64,000 nucleotides of DNA, taken from NCBI RefSeq assembly GCF_012726345.1, contig NZ_PTXN01000002.1:248001-312000 (forward strand), written 5' to 3'. The notes below the pieces were generated by a model. The model searched no databases. It saw nothing but the letters and a program-made list of their open reading frames with translations, and had not been told where the DNA came from. Source of the DNA: Marinomonas sp. UCMA 3892 (GTDB lineage: Bacteria; Pseudomonadota; Gammaproteobacteria; Pseudomonadales; Marinomonadaceae). Positions within the stretch are counted from its first letter, which is position 1. Each line of letters opens with the position of its first letter. Both the position numbers and the translations under genes were made by a program. Positions 8,677 through 17,543 of the stretch are shown in pieces.

Positions 8677-9633
8677 ATGGCGTTGAACAACTTTTTAGAT
8701 GTACTGGTATTTTCTTTCTCTATAACAATGCCAATATTTATGATATTAGCATTGGGAGTTATTTTATACCGAATACGAATTATCAATGACAACTTCATTG
8801 ATGTCGCATCTAAACTGGTGTTTAACGTTACACTCCCTGCGTTACTTTTCATTAGTATTTCCAAGAGTGACATATCTTCAAACACTGACTTATCATTGGT
8901 GATATATGCAATGATAGCGGTAACTGTTACCTATATTGCATTAGAACTACTCTTGTCTATTTGGGAGCCTGATAAAGCAGAAAGAGCGGTTTTAGTCCAA
9001 GGCGCTTTTCGATCAAATATGGGCATTATTGGGTTAGCCTATTGTGTTAATGCCTACGGCAACAATGTTTTCTCGGTGGCATCAGTCTATCTAGGCGGAG
9101 TCACTATATTATTTAATATACTATCCGTCATTGGTCTAAGCAGAGCTCTAGGAAAAAATGCCAGTTTGATTGGCATTCTAAAAGGTATAGCGAAAAACCC
9201 ACTAATCATCGCTATTTTGGCTGCCTTTATTACGTCACTAACTGGTTTATCACTTCCTTCAACGCTTTATAAGGCAGGAGATTATTTTGCACAAATGACG
9301 CTCCCTTTAGCACTCTTGTGCGCTGGAGCATCACTCAACTTTAAGTCTTTAAAAAGCGGGATGCTAGGCGCTATATTGGCATCTGTAGGTAAACTTATTT
9401 TTATCCCTTTCATACTGACTTTTGGCGGGTATTTATTAGGCTACCGCGGCATGGAGCTAGGCGTATTATTCCTCATGTCATCCGCCCCAACAGCATCCGC
9501 TAGCTATATCATGGTACGCGCCATGAATGGCAATTCTTCACTTGCAGCAAACATCATCGTTATTACAACCATCGCATCCTTGATTAGTACTAGTATTGGC
9601 GTTACTTTGTTACGCAGCTTTAATTTAATCTAA
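8677..9633 (+). CDS. AEC-family permease (auxin efflux carrier type)
   Basis: A 318-residue inner-membrane carrier with about ten hydrophobic helices in the two five-helix halves of the AEC/bile-acid-transporter superfamily. The N terminus resembles other bacterial AEC proteins, including the malate and malonate permeases, and the PTASASYIMVRAMNG motif near residue 270 is typical. Substrates are usually organic anions. The ribosome site AAGGA (8672-8676) abuts the ATG at 8677 with no spacer, so the in-frame TTG at 8683, with a 6-nt spacer, may be the true start. It sits between the BaeSR pair and the DctBD-like pair; the latter suggests dicarboxylate transport, but this is inference. Confidence 0.82.
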   Translation: MALNNFLDVLVFSFSITMPIFMILALGVILYRIRIINDNFIDVASKLVFNVTLPALLFISISKSDISSNTDLSLVIYAMIAVTVTYIALELLLSIWEPDKAERAVLVQGAFRSNMGIIGLAYCVNAYGNNVFSVASVYLGGVTILFNILSVIGLSRALGKNASLIGILKGIAKNPLIIAILAAFITSLTGLSLPSTLYKAGDYFAQMTLPLALLCAGASLNFKSLKSGMLGAILASVGKLIFIPFILTFGGYLLGYRGMELGVLFLMSSAPTASASYIMVRAMNGNSSLAANIIVITTIASLISTSIGVTLLRSFNLI

Positions 9634-9691
9634 TCCGATTAATTAAACATTTAACACTGGCTAAACACATTAAAGGCTCGCGAGACTTTCT

Positions 9692-11773
9692 TTGATTTCA
9701 CAATTCCGTAAACATCGTCTTTTCTTTCTCACCTCCGGTTGCACTCTACTTACTCTACTATTTTTTGGTGTAAACACCATTGCCTATCAGGCACTCATTA
9801 TAGACAAGCATTCGGAAGGCCAAGATAAACTACTCGATTACGTTATTGAGTTGCGCAATGAATTAAAAAATTACCATATCCTCCCCTATGCTCTTGCAGA
9901 TAACCCTACTCTACTGGCCTTTATGAATAATCCTAAAGATCCTGTTTTAACACAGCGACTGCAGCGACAACTAGAAGACCTGACACATGTATCCAAAACA
10001 CAAGATTGGTTTATTTTATCTGCTCAGGGTGATCTTTTGGTTTCCAGTGAACAATCTCCACACTTCAATTTAGATGACTACTTTAGTAAGCAAGACTTAA
10101 GCAATGTACTTAGGGAACAACAAGGAGAGTACATCCTTGTCTCTGGTTACAACCCTAAGCAGTATCAATCAGCACACCTAGTATTGGCTCCTGTTTATAC
10201 AAAAGCAGGATTAGCAGGCGCTGTCGCAGTAAGAATTAACGTCAGTGATTTGATTGAGCGATGGAATCTTTTCGATGATCTCGTTGTGATGACAGATCAA
10301 AACAGTCTCATTTTCTTAGCCAGTAAATTAAATCGGCTTTTAGTTAGTAATTGGCTAGACAACCCTACAGACGTCCAGTTTTTAAATAATACTCGCTCTA
10401 AAATTTACCATCTAAACGATGAAAACTACCTTTTACAGAATGTCACGTTAGATGACTTGAAGTGGCAAATTCATTACTTATCAAATTTAAAAGGCATCCA
10501 GAAAAAAGCACAAAATATCGCCTTTATCAGCCTAGGTGTTTTTGCTCTGATATTTCTTTTTTGGCTTTATCGGCGCGAACGCTCTTTAAAAATTGCGTCA
10601 AAATTAGAGAATGAAATACTCATTGCCAATAGCGCTCAACGCCAAAGAGTCCTGATCGAAAATACCCATGTCGGACTATTACAGCTAACAAAACGTGGTG
10701 AAATATCTTTCGTAAACCCAATGGGGTTACGTTATTTCGGGCAAAGAGCTGAACTAAACAGCCATTATTTATATGAGTTCCTACCAGATTGTCCCGAGAA
10801 CCAAATCGCCTTAGCTTTTATCAGATCCCTGCAAACACAAGAGGTCGCTGGAAATACATTTGCAGCAAACTTACTAGAACAAGAAGTGGTTTTACAAAAA
10901 GAAAACGGTCAAATTTTTCCGGCACTACTCTCTGTCTCTTCTTTAGAATGGAGTGACTCACAAGGCTACTTAGTAACCCTACTCGATATCAGCAAGCGCA
11001 AAAGAGCAGAATTGAATTTGCTCGACGCAAATACACGACTTGAAGAACGAGTATTAGAACGAACGAAGGCATTAGAAGCCGCACAAAAAGAGCTATTAAG
11101 GACCGAAAAACTCGCCGCCATAGGACAAATGTCGACAGCCATCGCTCACGAATTAAATCAACCACTCACCGGCATAAGAACATTAGCCTATACCGCAGAA
11201 CTGCTACTTAAACGCCAAGATTCAGAACAAGCTTTAAAAACTCTCATAGACCTAGAGTCCCTTGTTGTTAGAATGCAAAAACTAACCAGCGAACTAAAAG
11301 TACTTGCTTATAGAAGACCAGAACAACTTGCACCAACCTCTATAAAAAGTTCCGTAGAACGAGCTATTGAAAGCCTTGGTGATGACGTAAACAATGTTCA
11401 GTGGAAAATTGCATTCAATGATCTAGATGCTGTTATCGCGGAACCTACTCGACTAGAAAGAATATTTTCTAATTTAATTAGCAACTCCATTCAAGCCTGC
11501 TCCGAACACAAAATCACGCCAAGTATTAAAATATCCCTCGAAACACATGATAAACAGATAACCATAAACTACCAAGACAATGGTCCAGGTATAGAATCGT
11601 CTCAACTTACACATATTTTCGAGCCTTTTTTTACGACAAAGCCGATCGGTAAAGGCTTAGGATTGGGGCTGGCAATTAGTACAAACCTAGCAAAAGACAT
11701 GAATGGCGTACTAAAAGCAAGTCATGACAATGACTCAAAACTTGTATTCAGCTTAACACTGTTAAAGGCCTAA
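9692..11773 (+). CDS. C4-dicarboxylate-type sensor histidine kinase, DctB-like
   Basis: A 693-residue membrane kinase. It has an N-terminal helix (about 10-32), a periplasmic double-Cache-like region (about 40-265), a second helix (about 275-292), a PAS domain (about 315-435), a coiled coil, a DctB-type H-box with His486 in AHELNQPLTGIRTLA, and an ATPase domain with FSNLISNSIQA, DNGPGI and GKGLGLGLAIS. The HELNQPL H-box and two-helix layout are those of DctB, which detects succinate, fumarate or malate. The PAS insertion makes it longer than many DctB proteins (about 600). The start is TTG at 9692 with a GAGA site upstream. The regulator gene begins two bases after its stop. Confidence 0.82.
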   Translation: MISQFRKHRLFFLTSGCTLLTLLFFGVNTIAYQALIIDKHSEGQDKLLDYVIELRNELKNYHILPYALADNPTLLAFMNNPKDPVLTQRLQRQLEDLTHVSKTQDWFILSAQGDLLVSSEQSPHFNLDDYFSKQDLSNVLREQQGEYILVSGYNPKQYQSAHLVLAPVYTKAGLAGAVAVRINVSDLIERWNLFDDLVVMTDQNSLIFLASKLNRLLVSNWLDNPTDVQFLNNTRSKIYHLNDENYLLQNVTLDDLKWQIHYLSNLKGIQKKAQNIAFISLGVFALIFLFWLYRRERSLKIASKLENEILIANSAQRQRVLIENTHVGLLQLTKRGEISFVNPMGLRYFGQRAELNSHYLYEFLPDCPENQIALAFIRSLQTQEVAGNTFAANLLEQEVVLQKENGQIFPALLSVSSLEWSDSQGYLVTLLDISKRKRAELNLLDANTRLEERVLERTKALEAAQKELLRTEKLAAIGQMSTAIAHELNQPLTGIRTLAYTAELLLKRQDSEQALKTLIDLESLVVRMQKLTSELKVLAYRRPEQLAPTSIKSSVERAIESLGDDVNNVQWKIAFNDLDAVIAEPTRLERIFSNLISNSIQACSEHKITPSIKISLETHDKQITINYQDNGPGIESSQLTHIFEPFFTTKPIGKGLGLGLAISTNLAKDMNGVLKASHDNDSKLVFSLTLLKA

Positions 11774-11774
11774 T

Positions 11775-13148
11775 ATGGAAAACAGTAACACCAACAATCA
11801 CATTGAAATATGGCTACTTGATGACGACGATATTGTTCGTTCAACCACCGCCCAATGGCTGCGCTTATCAAACTATAACGTACGAGAATTTCAAGAGGCT
11901 CAAGAGCTGATAGATCAGTTCAAAGTTGGGCTACCTTGCATTATCGTCAGTGATATTCGTATGACACCAATCGACGGTTTAACATTGATGAGCGACTGTT
12001 TGAGTAAAGAGCATGAGCTTCCATTTATACTGATTACCGGACATGGTGACGTCGACACCGCCGTCAATGCTTTGCGTGACGGCGCTTTTGATTTTCTTGA
12101 GAAACCCTTTGACCCAAACCGGTTGTTACAAACTGTTGAAAAAGCTATTCAACTAAGAAAAGTTCAGCTTCAACATGCTAATCAATCCCAATACCTTGGC
12201 GACTTACATGGCTTAGAAGAAATCATCATTGGTAAAAATGAGCAAATCATCCGTGTCAGACAGCAAATTCGCACCTTCGCCAGCATGGACACCCATGTCA
12301 TTGTTTACGGAAAAACCGGCTGTGGCAAAGAGTTAGTTGCAAAAGCTTTACACGATTGTAGTCCAAGAAGCAGCAACCCATTTGTCGCAATTAATTGCGC
12401 CGCTATTCCAGCAGACCTGTTTGAAAGCGAACTATTCGGCCATGAGGCTGGCGCCTTCACCAGTGCGAACAAGCAAAGGATTGGCAAGCTTGAGCATGCC
12501 AGTGGCGGCACATTGTTTCTAGATGAAATAGAAAGTATGCCACTCGCGATGCAAATTAAATTACTACGCGTATTGCAGGAAAATCAGCTCGAGCGAGTTG
12601 GCAGCAATAATACGATCAAGATAGACCTAAGAGTTGTCGCGGCTGCAAAAAGTGATCTACAGACGCTAGAAAACTTTAGACAAGATTTATTCTTTCGACT
12701 GAATGTATCACAAATACATCTTCCAGATTTACGCAACAGAGGATCTGATATTCCACTGCTCTTTGAGCATTTTTGTCGAATAGCAGTAAAAGAGCGCGGA
12801 GGAGATCTTAGACAACTTAGTCCAATCGATCATGAAACGCTGACGTTATACGGATGGCCAGGAAATGTTCGTGAACTTAGAAACGTTGCGCTACGCTATG
12901 CACTTGAACCTAACACGAGTGTTGCAAAAATATTGGCAGGCTACCAAGCTCAGGATGATATAGACACCATAACCCCTCTGCCACTTAGCGTGAAGGTACA
13001 AGAATTTGAACGTAGCTTAATTGAAGCCAGTATTCGACAACAAAAAGGCAATATTCAACTTGTGTTAGAACAACTCCAGCTTCCTCGCAGAACACTCAAT
13101 CAGAAAATGCAAAAATACGGCCTAAATCGAACCGACTACTTAGACTGA
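11775..13148 (+). CDS. Sigma54-dependent response regulator, DctD-like
   Basis: A 457-residue NtrC-class activator. The receiver has the acidic cluster LLDDDDI, phospho-acceptor Asp60 in IIVSDIRM and Lys in LEKPFDP. The AAA+ domain (about 150-375) has Walker A GKTGCGKE, Walker B TLFLDEIESMP and an arginine region in FFRLNV. The C-terminal Fis-type helix-turn-helix ends the protein. The sigma54-contact loop reads GAFTSA instead of the consensus GAFTGA. It is the partner of the upstream kinase and would open sigma54 promoters of dicarboxylate uptake genes. No dctA or TRAP-type dctPQM genes are adjacent, so the target is elsewhere or is the AEC permease gene upstream. Confidence 0.85.
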   Translation: MENSNTNNHIEIWLLDDDDIVRSTTAQWLRLSNYNVREFQEAQELIDQFKVGLPCIIVSDIRMTPIDGLTLMSDCLSKEHELPFILITGHGDVDTAVNALRDGAFDFLEKPFDPNRLLQTVEKAIQLRKVQLQHANQSQYLGDLHGLEEIIIGKNEQIIRVRQQIRTFASMDTHVIVYGKTGCGKELVAKALHDCSPRSSNPFVAINCAAIPADLFESELFGHEAGAFTSANKQRIGKLEHASGGTLFLDEIESMPLAMQIKLLRVLQENQLERVGSNNTIKIDLRVVAAAKSDLQTLENFRQDLFFRLNVSQIHLPDLRNRGSDIPLLFEHFCRIAVKERGGDLRQLSPIDHETLTLYGWPGNVRELRNVALRYALEPNTSVAKILAGYQAQDDIDTITPLPLSVKVQEFERSLIEASIRQQKGNIQLVLEQLQLPRRTLNQKMQKYGLNRTDYLD

Positions 13149-13188
13149 CTCCCACCAAACAATACACATCAGATAAAAATATGAATAA

Positions 13189-13266
13189 AGTGATTCTCAT
13201 ATAAAATATTTAATGAGAATCACTTGCATTGAAAGCAAAAAGAATCTTTAATGATAACCATTATCA
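13189..13266 (+). promoter_or_regulatory. Fur-box-like operator and promoter region
   Basis: A perfect 12-bp inverted repeat, AGTGATTCTCAT (13189-13200) and ATGAGAATCACT (13213-13224), encloses an A+T spacer that includes a TATAAAAT-like -10 element. A second site, TGATAA-CCA-TTATCA (13252-13266), follows. Both resemble Fur recognition sequences (GATAATGATAATCATTATC type). They precede the AraC regulator and flavodoxin genes, which fits iron-repressed expression. The call rests on motif likeness alone. Confidence 0.72.
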
Positions 13267-13283
13267 GATTGAGGCGACATACG

Positions 13284-14171
13284 ATGCAACTAAACATGCG
13301 CGATGTGTATGACAATGCAGGAAAAATCAAAGAAGAAGTAGCGCCATGGCTATCTGGCCATAAACAACTACTTGCCCTACTTCCAAATTTGCAATTACTT
13401 GACCAACACTTAATTAGTAATGCAAATGTTTCAATACATGAAGAAGCAAAATCAGGGCTTTATTTTTCTTTTTTGGGTACGGGCCCAATCAAGACAGCAA
13501 AAGATATTAATTCTGTACAAATTTCATATCAGCCAAAAAATATTAATGGTCATTTCTTGATGGCAAAGGGTGATGAATACAGCCTACTGCAAACTCGAAT
13601 TAGTCCAGCCCATTTAGCGGCAGTCCTAGGTGAAACAGAAGATCAAATCATCCAGCATTTTATGGTTATGCGAGACAAGCTAGGCAATGAAAGCTCCGTA
13701 ATTCAGCTACCTCTTACAGAAAGAACCATCAGGGCCATTGAGCCCATATTGGCACACAAAGGACACTCGATCAGCCTTGCTGGATACCTCTATTCGCTTA
13801 TATTTACACTGATCGAGCAGCTACAAATGCTCAGTCATTTATCACAATGCGAAGACTGCCAAAGCAAACTTTTCCATGCGCAAAACCTAATAGAAACACC
13901 TGAATACGATACTCTCAACATCAAACATCTAGCGCAACAAGTTGGCCTTAATACAGAAGCTCTTGCCATTGGTTTTAACCTTATTGTAGGACAACCTATC
14001 GAAAGCTATTGCACTCGTAGCCGAATCAAATTTGCAGCCGCCCAACTAAGACAAAACCCGGCTGAAAAATCTCATATTGTAGCGCAAAGCGGTTTTTCAG
14101 AAGACCAGTTCGAAGCGGCTTTTATTCAACACTTCGGTGTCAGTAGCCACCAATATGGACAAATTCACTAA
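13284..14171 (+). CDS. AraC-family transcriptional regulator (PchR-like)
   Basis: A 295-residue protein, counting from the ATG at 13284, which has a GAGGCG ribosome site nine bases upstream. A longer frame from 13251 would start inside the Fur-like box and is unlikely. The C-terminal third (about 200-295) fits an AraC-type double helix-turn-helix, with a LNIKHLAQQVGLNTEALAIGF first helix pair and a SHIVAQSGFSEDQFEAAFIQHFG second pair seen as diverged copies of the family pattern. The N-terminal region has the overall look of iron-siderophore regulators such as PchR. It precedes flavodoxin by 23 bp and shares its iron-responsive promoter, so it may act in iron acquisition; its inducer is unknown. 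Confidence 0.75.
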   Translation: MQLNMRDVYDNAGKIKEEVAPWLSGHKQLLALLPNLQLLDQHLISNANVSIHEEAKSGLYFSFLGTGPIKTAKDINSVQISYQPKNINGHFLMAKGDEYSLLQTRISPAHLAAVLGETEDQIIQHFMVMRDKLGNESSVIQLPLTERTIRAIEPILAHKGHSISLAGYLYSLIFTLIEQLQMLSHLSQCEDCQSKLFHAQNLIETPEYDTLNIKHLAQQVGLNTEALAIGFNLIVGQPIESYCTRSRIKFAAAQLRQNPAEKSHIVAQSGFSEDQFEAAFIQHFGVSSHQYGQIH

Positions 14172-14194
14172 ATTACAGAAAGCAAAGGCATCAC

Positions 14195-14731
14195 ATGGCT
14201 CAATCAACAATTGCCCTTATTTACGGCACAGATACAAACAATACAGAAGAAGTTGGCCGCAAGATTGCCAAACAATGGGAAGAACTTGGTGAGCAAGTAG
14301 ATATATTCAACATCAAAGATATTGAACTGAGCCAACTTGAGCAATACCCCATGCTTATCTTGGGAATCCCTACTTGGGATTTTGGCGGTATTCAGTCCGA
14401 CTGGGAGGACATTGGAGACAATCTAGCTGAACTGGCTCTTGAAGATACTGTCATAGCCCTATATGGGCTAGGTGATCAATTTGGCTACGGCGATTATTTT
14501 GTTGATGCTGTAGGTTGGCTATATGAAAAATTATTACCAACTAATGCGACCTTTATTGGCCAATGGCCAACAGAGGGCTATGAATTTGAAGCATCTAGAG
14601 CATGTATCGACAACAAAGAATTCTTCATCGGCCTAGCAATTGATGAAGATCAACAGTTTGAACTCACTGATCAACGCATTGAGCAGTGGGTTATCCAACT
14701 TTACGCAGAGAGAGCAGTAGAAGCCGCCTAA
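14195..14731 (+). CDS. fldA: Flavodoxin, long-chain
   Basis: A 178-residue FMN-binding electron carrier. The phosphate-binding loop is GTDTNNTEEV at residues 10-19 (family pattern T/S-X-T-G-X-T, here T-N-N-T). Isoalloxazine contacts are expected around PTWDFGGIQSDWED (Trp near 57) and GLGDQFGYGDYF (Tyr near 95), and the roughly 20-residue insertion in the last strand marks the long-chain class. Flavodoxin replaces ferredoxin under iron limitation, in line with the Fur-like boxes upstream of the two-gene unit. It would donate electrons to reductases in the cytoplasm. Confidence 0.93.
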   Translation: MAQSTIALIYGTDTNNTEEVGRKIAKQWEELGEQVDIFNIKDIELSQLEQYPMLILGIPTWDFGGIQSDWEDIGDNLAELALEDTVIALYGLGDQFGYGDYFVDAVGWLYEKLLPTNATFIGQWPTEGYEFEASRACIDNKEFFIGLAIDEDQQFELTDQRIEQWVIQLYAERAVEAA

Positions 14732-14771
14732 ATTATCGCCTGACTGGCCATTAGATTGAAGCTAACGACTC

Positions 14772-14816
14772 AAATTTGGTTTACCCACACATTCGCTGCC
14801 CCGAATGCCCAAATTT
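14772..14816 (+). other. Two-tier hairpin downstream of flavodoxin gene
   Basis: Outer arms AAATTTGG (14772-14779) and CCAAATTT (14809-14816) and inner arms CATTCG (14790-14795) and CGAATG (14802-14807) form a nested stem. It lies 40 bp past the flavodoxin stop and lacks a strong T run, so it may stabilise the mRNA 3' end or belong to a small RNA. Confidence 0.45.
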
Positions 14817-14868
14817 AGCATTTAATCAATGAGATAATTTTACGACTTGCTCTAAATAGCGTGAAGAC

Positions 14869-14910
14869 CGTGGCTACCTCTCCTTTCTCTCCTGCTTGGA
14901 GGTAGCCACG
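14869..14910 (+). terminator. Strong hairpin, probable terminator
   Basis: Perfect 12-bp arms CGTGGCTACCTC (14869-14880) and GAGGTAGCCACG (14899-14910) have an 18-nt pyrimidine-rich loop and a following T-rich but broken tail (TATTTCTTTCT). It lies 138 bp past the flavodoxin stop. Confidence 0.55.
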
Positions 14911-15001
14911 TATTTCTTTCTATTGTGACTATTTTTTTCTAGTCACTATTCGCTATGATGTTAAAAAAGATCGTAACCTCTTTAACAAACAGCAGGGACA
15001 A

Positions 15002-15316
15002 ATGAACTTACAACTTTCCGACATCATCATTCTTCTATTAATTATTGCTGTAGCCTACGCTTGGTGGAAAAACTCCTCCATTCGAGAGCAGGCTTTAATA
15101 AACGCAAAAAAACACTGTGAATCACTTAACCTACAACTTTTAGAGGAAAGTGTCGCTGGTGCAGAATGGAGACCAATCTGGAACCAAGGGGAAATAAAAA
15201 TTAAAAGAACCTACAGGTTTGAATTTAGTTCCAGTGGAATAGCACGATATCAAGGAAAAATCAGCTACCTTGGTAACCAAAAAATAGACATATGGCTAAG
15301 CCCTCACGACTTTTAG
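15002..15316 (+). CDS. DUF3301 domain protein
   Basis: A 104-residue protein with a single N-terminal membrane helix (about 7-23, ending in Ala-Trp-Trp) and a short cytoplasmic or periplasmic domain. The arrangement Arg-Glu-X-Ala-X3-Ala-X3-Cys, Leu-Gln-Leu-Leu-Glu-Glu-Ser-Val, a central Tyr-Arg-Phe-Glu-Phe-Ser and Arg-Tyr-Gln-Gly is the DUF3301 pattern. The function of the family is not known. A CAGGGAC ribosome site precedes the ATG. The gene is monocistronic, between the flavodoxin and chemoreceptor genes. Confidence 0.82.
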   Translation: MNLQLSDIIILLLIIAVAYAWWKNSSIREQALINAKKHCESLNLQLLEESVAGAEWRPIWNQGEIKIKRTYRFEFSSSGIARYQGKISYLGNQKIDIWLSPHDF

Positions 15317-15466
15317 ATAAGCCAAATTTACCTCACCACAAAAAAACATCAAAAATAGCATTCATTACCATTATCGTAACAAGATAAATCTATATTTTTA
15401 TGTCAATTAATTGCAAACAAGGCCATAGTAGAAATAGAATGCTTAAGTAAACATTTGTAATGCTTC

Positions 15467-15521
15467 AATAGACATGTAGTGAAGACTGAAAGTTTTGATG
15501 GCTCTCAGCAAAATGTCTATT
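15467..15521 (+). other. Inverted repeat in the chemoreceptor leader
   Basis: Perfect 9-bp arms AATAGACAT (15467-15475) and ATGTCTATT (15513-15521) enclose 37 nt that hold further CTGA/TCAG pairing. The repeat ends 35 bp before the chemoreceptor ATG and may form a leader hairpin. The remainder of the 240-bp gap after the DUF3301 gene is AT-rich with nothing else recognised. Confidence 0.35.
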
Positions 15522-15556
15522 TGTTCAATTTATAATAAAAAAGTGCAGGATATAAT

Positions 15557-17443
15557 ATGTTGGCAAACCTTAGTTTTCGTACCAAGTTACTCTCATTATT
15601 GATTGCGGCTATTCTTGGATTCGTTGTTGTAACTGCAGTTGCTTTACAAGGATTGAATGTTCAAGAAACCTCATCCTCAAAATTCGATCGTCTTACCACA
15701 GTAGATAAAGACCTTGCATCTTTAGCTATTACCTTAATGGAGGAATACGAGACACTGTCTGGCATTGACAACAGCACCTACGAAAATTTTCTAGAGCAGC
15801 TAAATGCTAACCACGAAAAGTTCATGGTTACGCTAGAAAATGATACAAACCTTCTTCAAGACCCAGAAGCAAAGAAAAACATAACTAACATTACCTCTTC
15901 TTTAGCCAATTATAGCGATACGTTAAAACTACTTGTCAATCAAAGACAAAAAGTTGGCTTTAATGGGTCTTCTGGTTTAAAGGGCGAAATCTCTCAATTA
16001 GGTGAAAAAGTAACAGAAGAAATTTCGTTCCTAAGCCTAGTAAAACAAGAATTCCTACCGGTTCGAGAAGCCGAAAAGAACTTTATCTTTGAACCAGTTC
16101 CGGAAAACAAAGCGGCCTTCATGGAACGTTATGACAAGTTTTATAAACGTGTTACTAACTTCGGCCTTGAAGAACGCTTCGGTGAAGTTATTAATAAGTA
16201 TTATGCAGCTGTCGAAAACTTTGATAAAGAAAACCAACAACTAAAAAACCTACAATCACAATTTATAGATAGTAAAACAAATTTTGCTCAAACTCGTTTA
16301 GCTGCAGTTGAGTACATGCAAAAAGCAGTGCTAGAAGCACGCCAGCAAGCTTCTGAAAGCTCTCAACAAGCTAGCATAAGCTTAATCATTGTAAGTATTG
16401 TTGTTGCTGTCATTGCCGCGCTTATGATGATGGGAATTGGCAGTAGTGTTAATAGTACGCTCAATCAAATCATCAAAGACCTAGGCAAAGTTAAAGGTGG
16501 TGACCTAACAGCTCGTTTACACGTTAACAAAAAACGTAATGATGAATTTGATTCTTTATGTAGCTCTGTAAACGAGATGACAACGGGGTTAGGCTCAGTA
16601 ATTGGTGAGGTTGTGGATACCACTCAAGGTGTCAACAACATGGTTAATGAACTCAACACTTCTGTTACTAACATCGCGCAAAGCAACCGCTCTGTTAGTG
16701 AGCAAACAAACTCTCTAGCAGCAGCGACAGAAGAAATATCCACCACTATTTCTAGCATTTCTAGCACAACAGAAGATCTAAGCAGCCAGTCTCAACACAC
16801 TTACGAATCTGCAAAAGTTGGTGCTGAAACGATCAAGGGTGCGTTATCGAATCTTTCTAGCACTATTAGTGTTGTCAACAAAACAAGTGAGCAACTTAAC
16901 GAGCTTGGCCAACTATCTAAAGATATCGACAACGTTATAGGTATGATCAATGACTTAGCAAATCAGACCAACCTCCTTGCACTAAACGCAGCCATTGAAG
17001 CAGCGCGTGCCGGTGAAGCTGGCCGCGGTTTCTCTGTTGTTGCCGATGAAGTACGTTCTCTAGCTGAGAAAACAGTTGATGCAACAGCCAAAATCACAGA
17101 TATCGTCAGCACTATTCAATCTTCAACACAAACAGCAATCGAAACTATGCACAGTGGTCAAGAAAGCTTACATGCTATTGAAGAGTTTAGTGAAAAAGCA
17201 GAATTGGCTATTCGTGAAATAGAACAAAATGCACAGACAAGTTCAGCTTCCTCAATTGATATGGCTCGCTCTATCCAAGAAGTTGCAAAAACAGCTGTAC
17301 ATATGAGTGAAGAAATGGACAAAATTGCACAGCAACTTCAACGTGATAATAGCTATATTAATAGCATTGAAGGCAATACCCGTGACATTCACAATCAAGT
17401 TAGCAGCCTAGATAAAAAGACGAGTGTCTTTACTACTCGTTAA
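15557..17443 (+). CDS. Methyl-accepting chemotaxis protein with HBM-like sensor domain
   Basis: A 628-residue inner-membrane chemoreceptor. TM1 is about residues 10-32. The periplasmic part (about 33-275) is all-helical and long enough for a helical bimodular (HBM) domain, and contains an Arg-Glu-Ala-Glu-Lys-Asn-Phe block like the HBM signature Arg-X2-Glu-Lys-X-Phe. TM2 is about 276-298, then HAMP (about 299-350), and the signalling hairpin centres on the tip [19 protein letters not shown] and [22 protein letters not shown] receptors such as McpS bind TCA intermediates or acetate; the ligand here is not known. There is no C-terminal CheR-tethering pentapeptide. It is a single gene with a terminator shared with gltX. 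Confidence 0.92.
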   Translation: MLANLSFRTKLLSLLIAAILGFVVVTAVALQGLNVQETSSSKFDRLTTVDKDLASLAITLMEEYETLSGIDNSTYENFLEQLNANHEKFMVTLENDTNLLQDPEAKKNITNITSSLANYSDTLKLLVNQRQKVGFNGSSGLKGEISQLGEKVTEEISFLSLVKQEFLPVREAEKNFIFEPVPENKAAFMERYDKFYKRVTNFGLEERFGEVINKYYAAVENFDKENQQLKNLQSQFIDSKTNFAQTRLAAVEYMQKAVLEARQQASESSQQASISLIIVSIVVAVIAALMMMGIGSSVNSTLNQIIKDLGKVKGGDLTARLHVNKKRNDEFDSLCSSVNEMTTGLGSVIGEVVDTTQGVNNMVNELNTSVTNIAQSNRSVSEQTNSLAAATEEISTTISSISSTTEDLSSQSQHTYESAKVGAETIKGALSNLSSTISVVNKTSEQLNELGQLSKDIDNVIGMINDLANQTNLLALNAAIEAARAGEAGRGFSVVADEVRSLAEKTVDATAKITDIVSTIQSSTQTAIETMHSGQESLHAIEEFSEKAELAIREIEQNAQTSSASSIDMARSIQEVAKTAVHMSEEMDKIAQQLQRDNSYINSIEGNTRDIHNQVSSLDKKTSVFTTR

Positions 17444-17466
17444 TGCAAATAGATAAGCTACTAATG

Positions 17467-17501
17467 TAAAAAAAACCGGCTTTGATAGCCGGTTTTTTTT
17501 C
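17467..17501. terminator. Bidirectional terminator between chemoreceptor gene and gltX
   Basis: ACCGGC and GCCGGT arms lie within flanking A and T runs, so the hairpin has a U tail on either strand. It separates two convergent genes. Confidence 0.88.
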
Positions 17502-17543
17502 GATCATATTTTTGTAACTTTACTTTTTGGCTAAAACGCCGCC

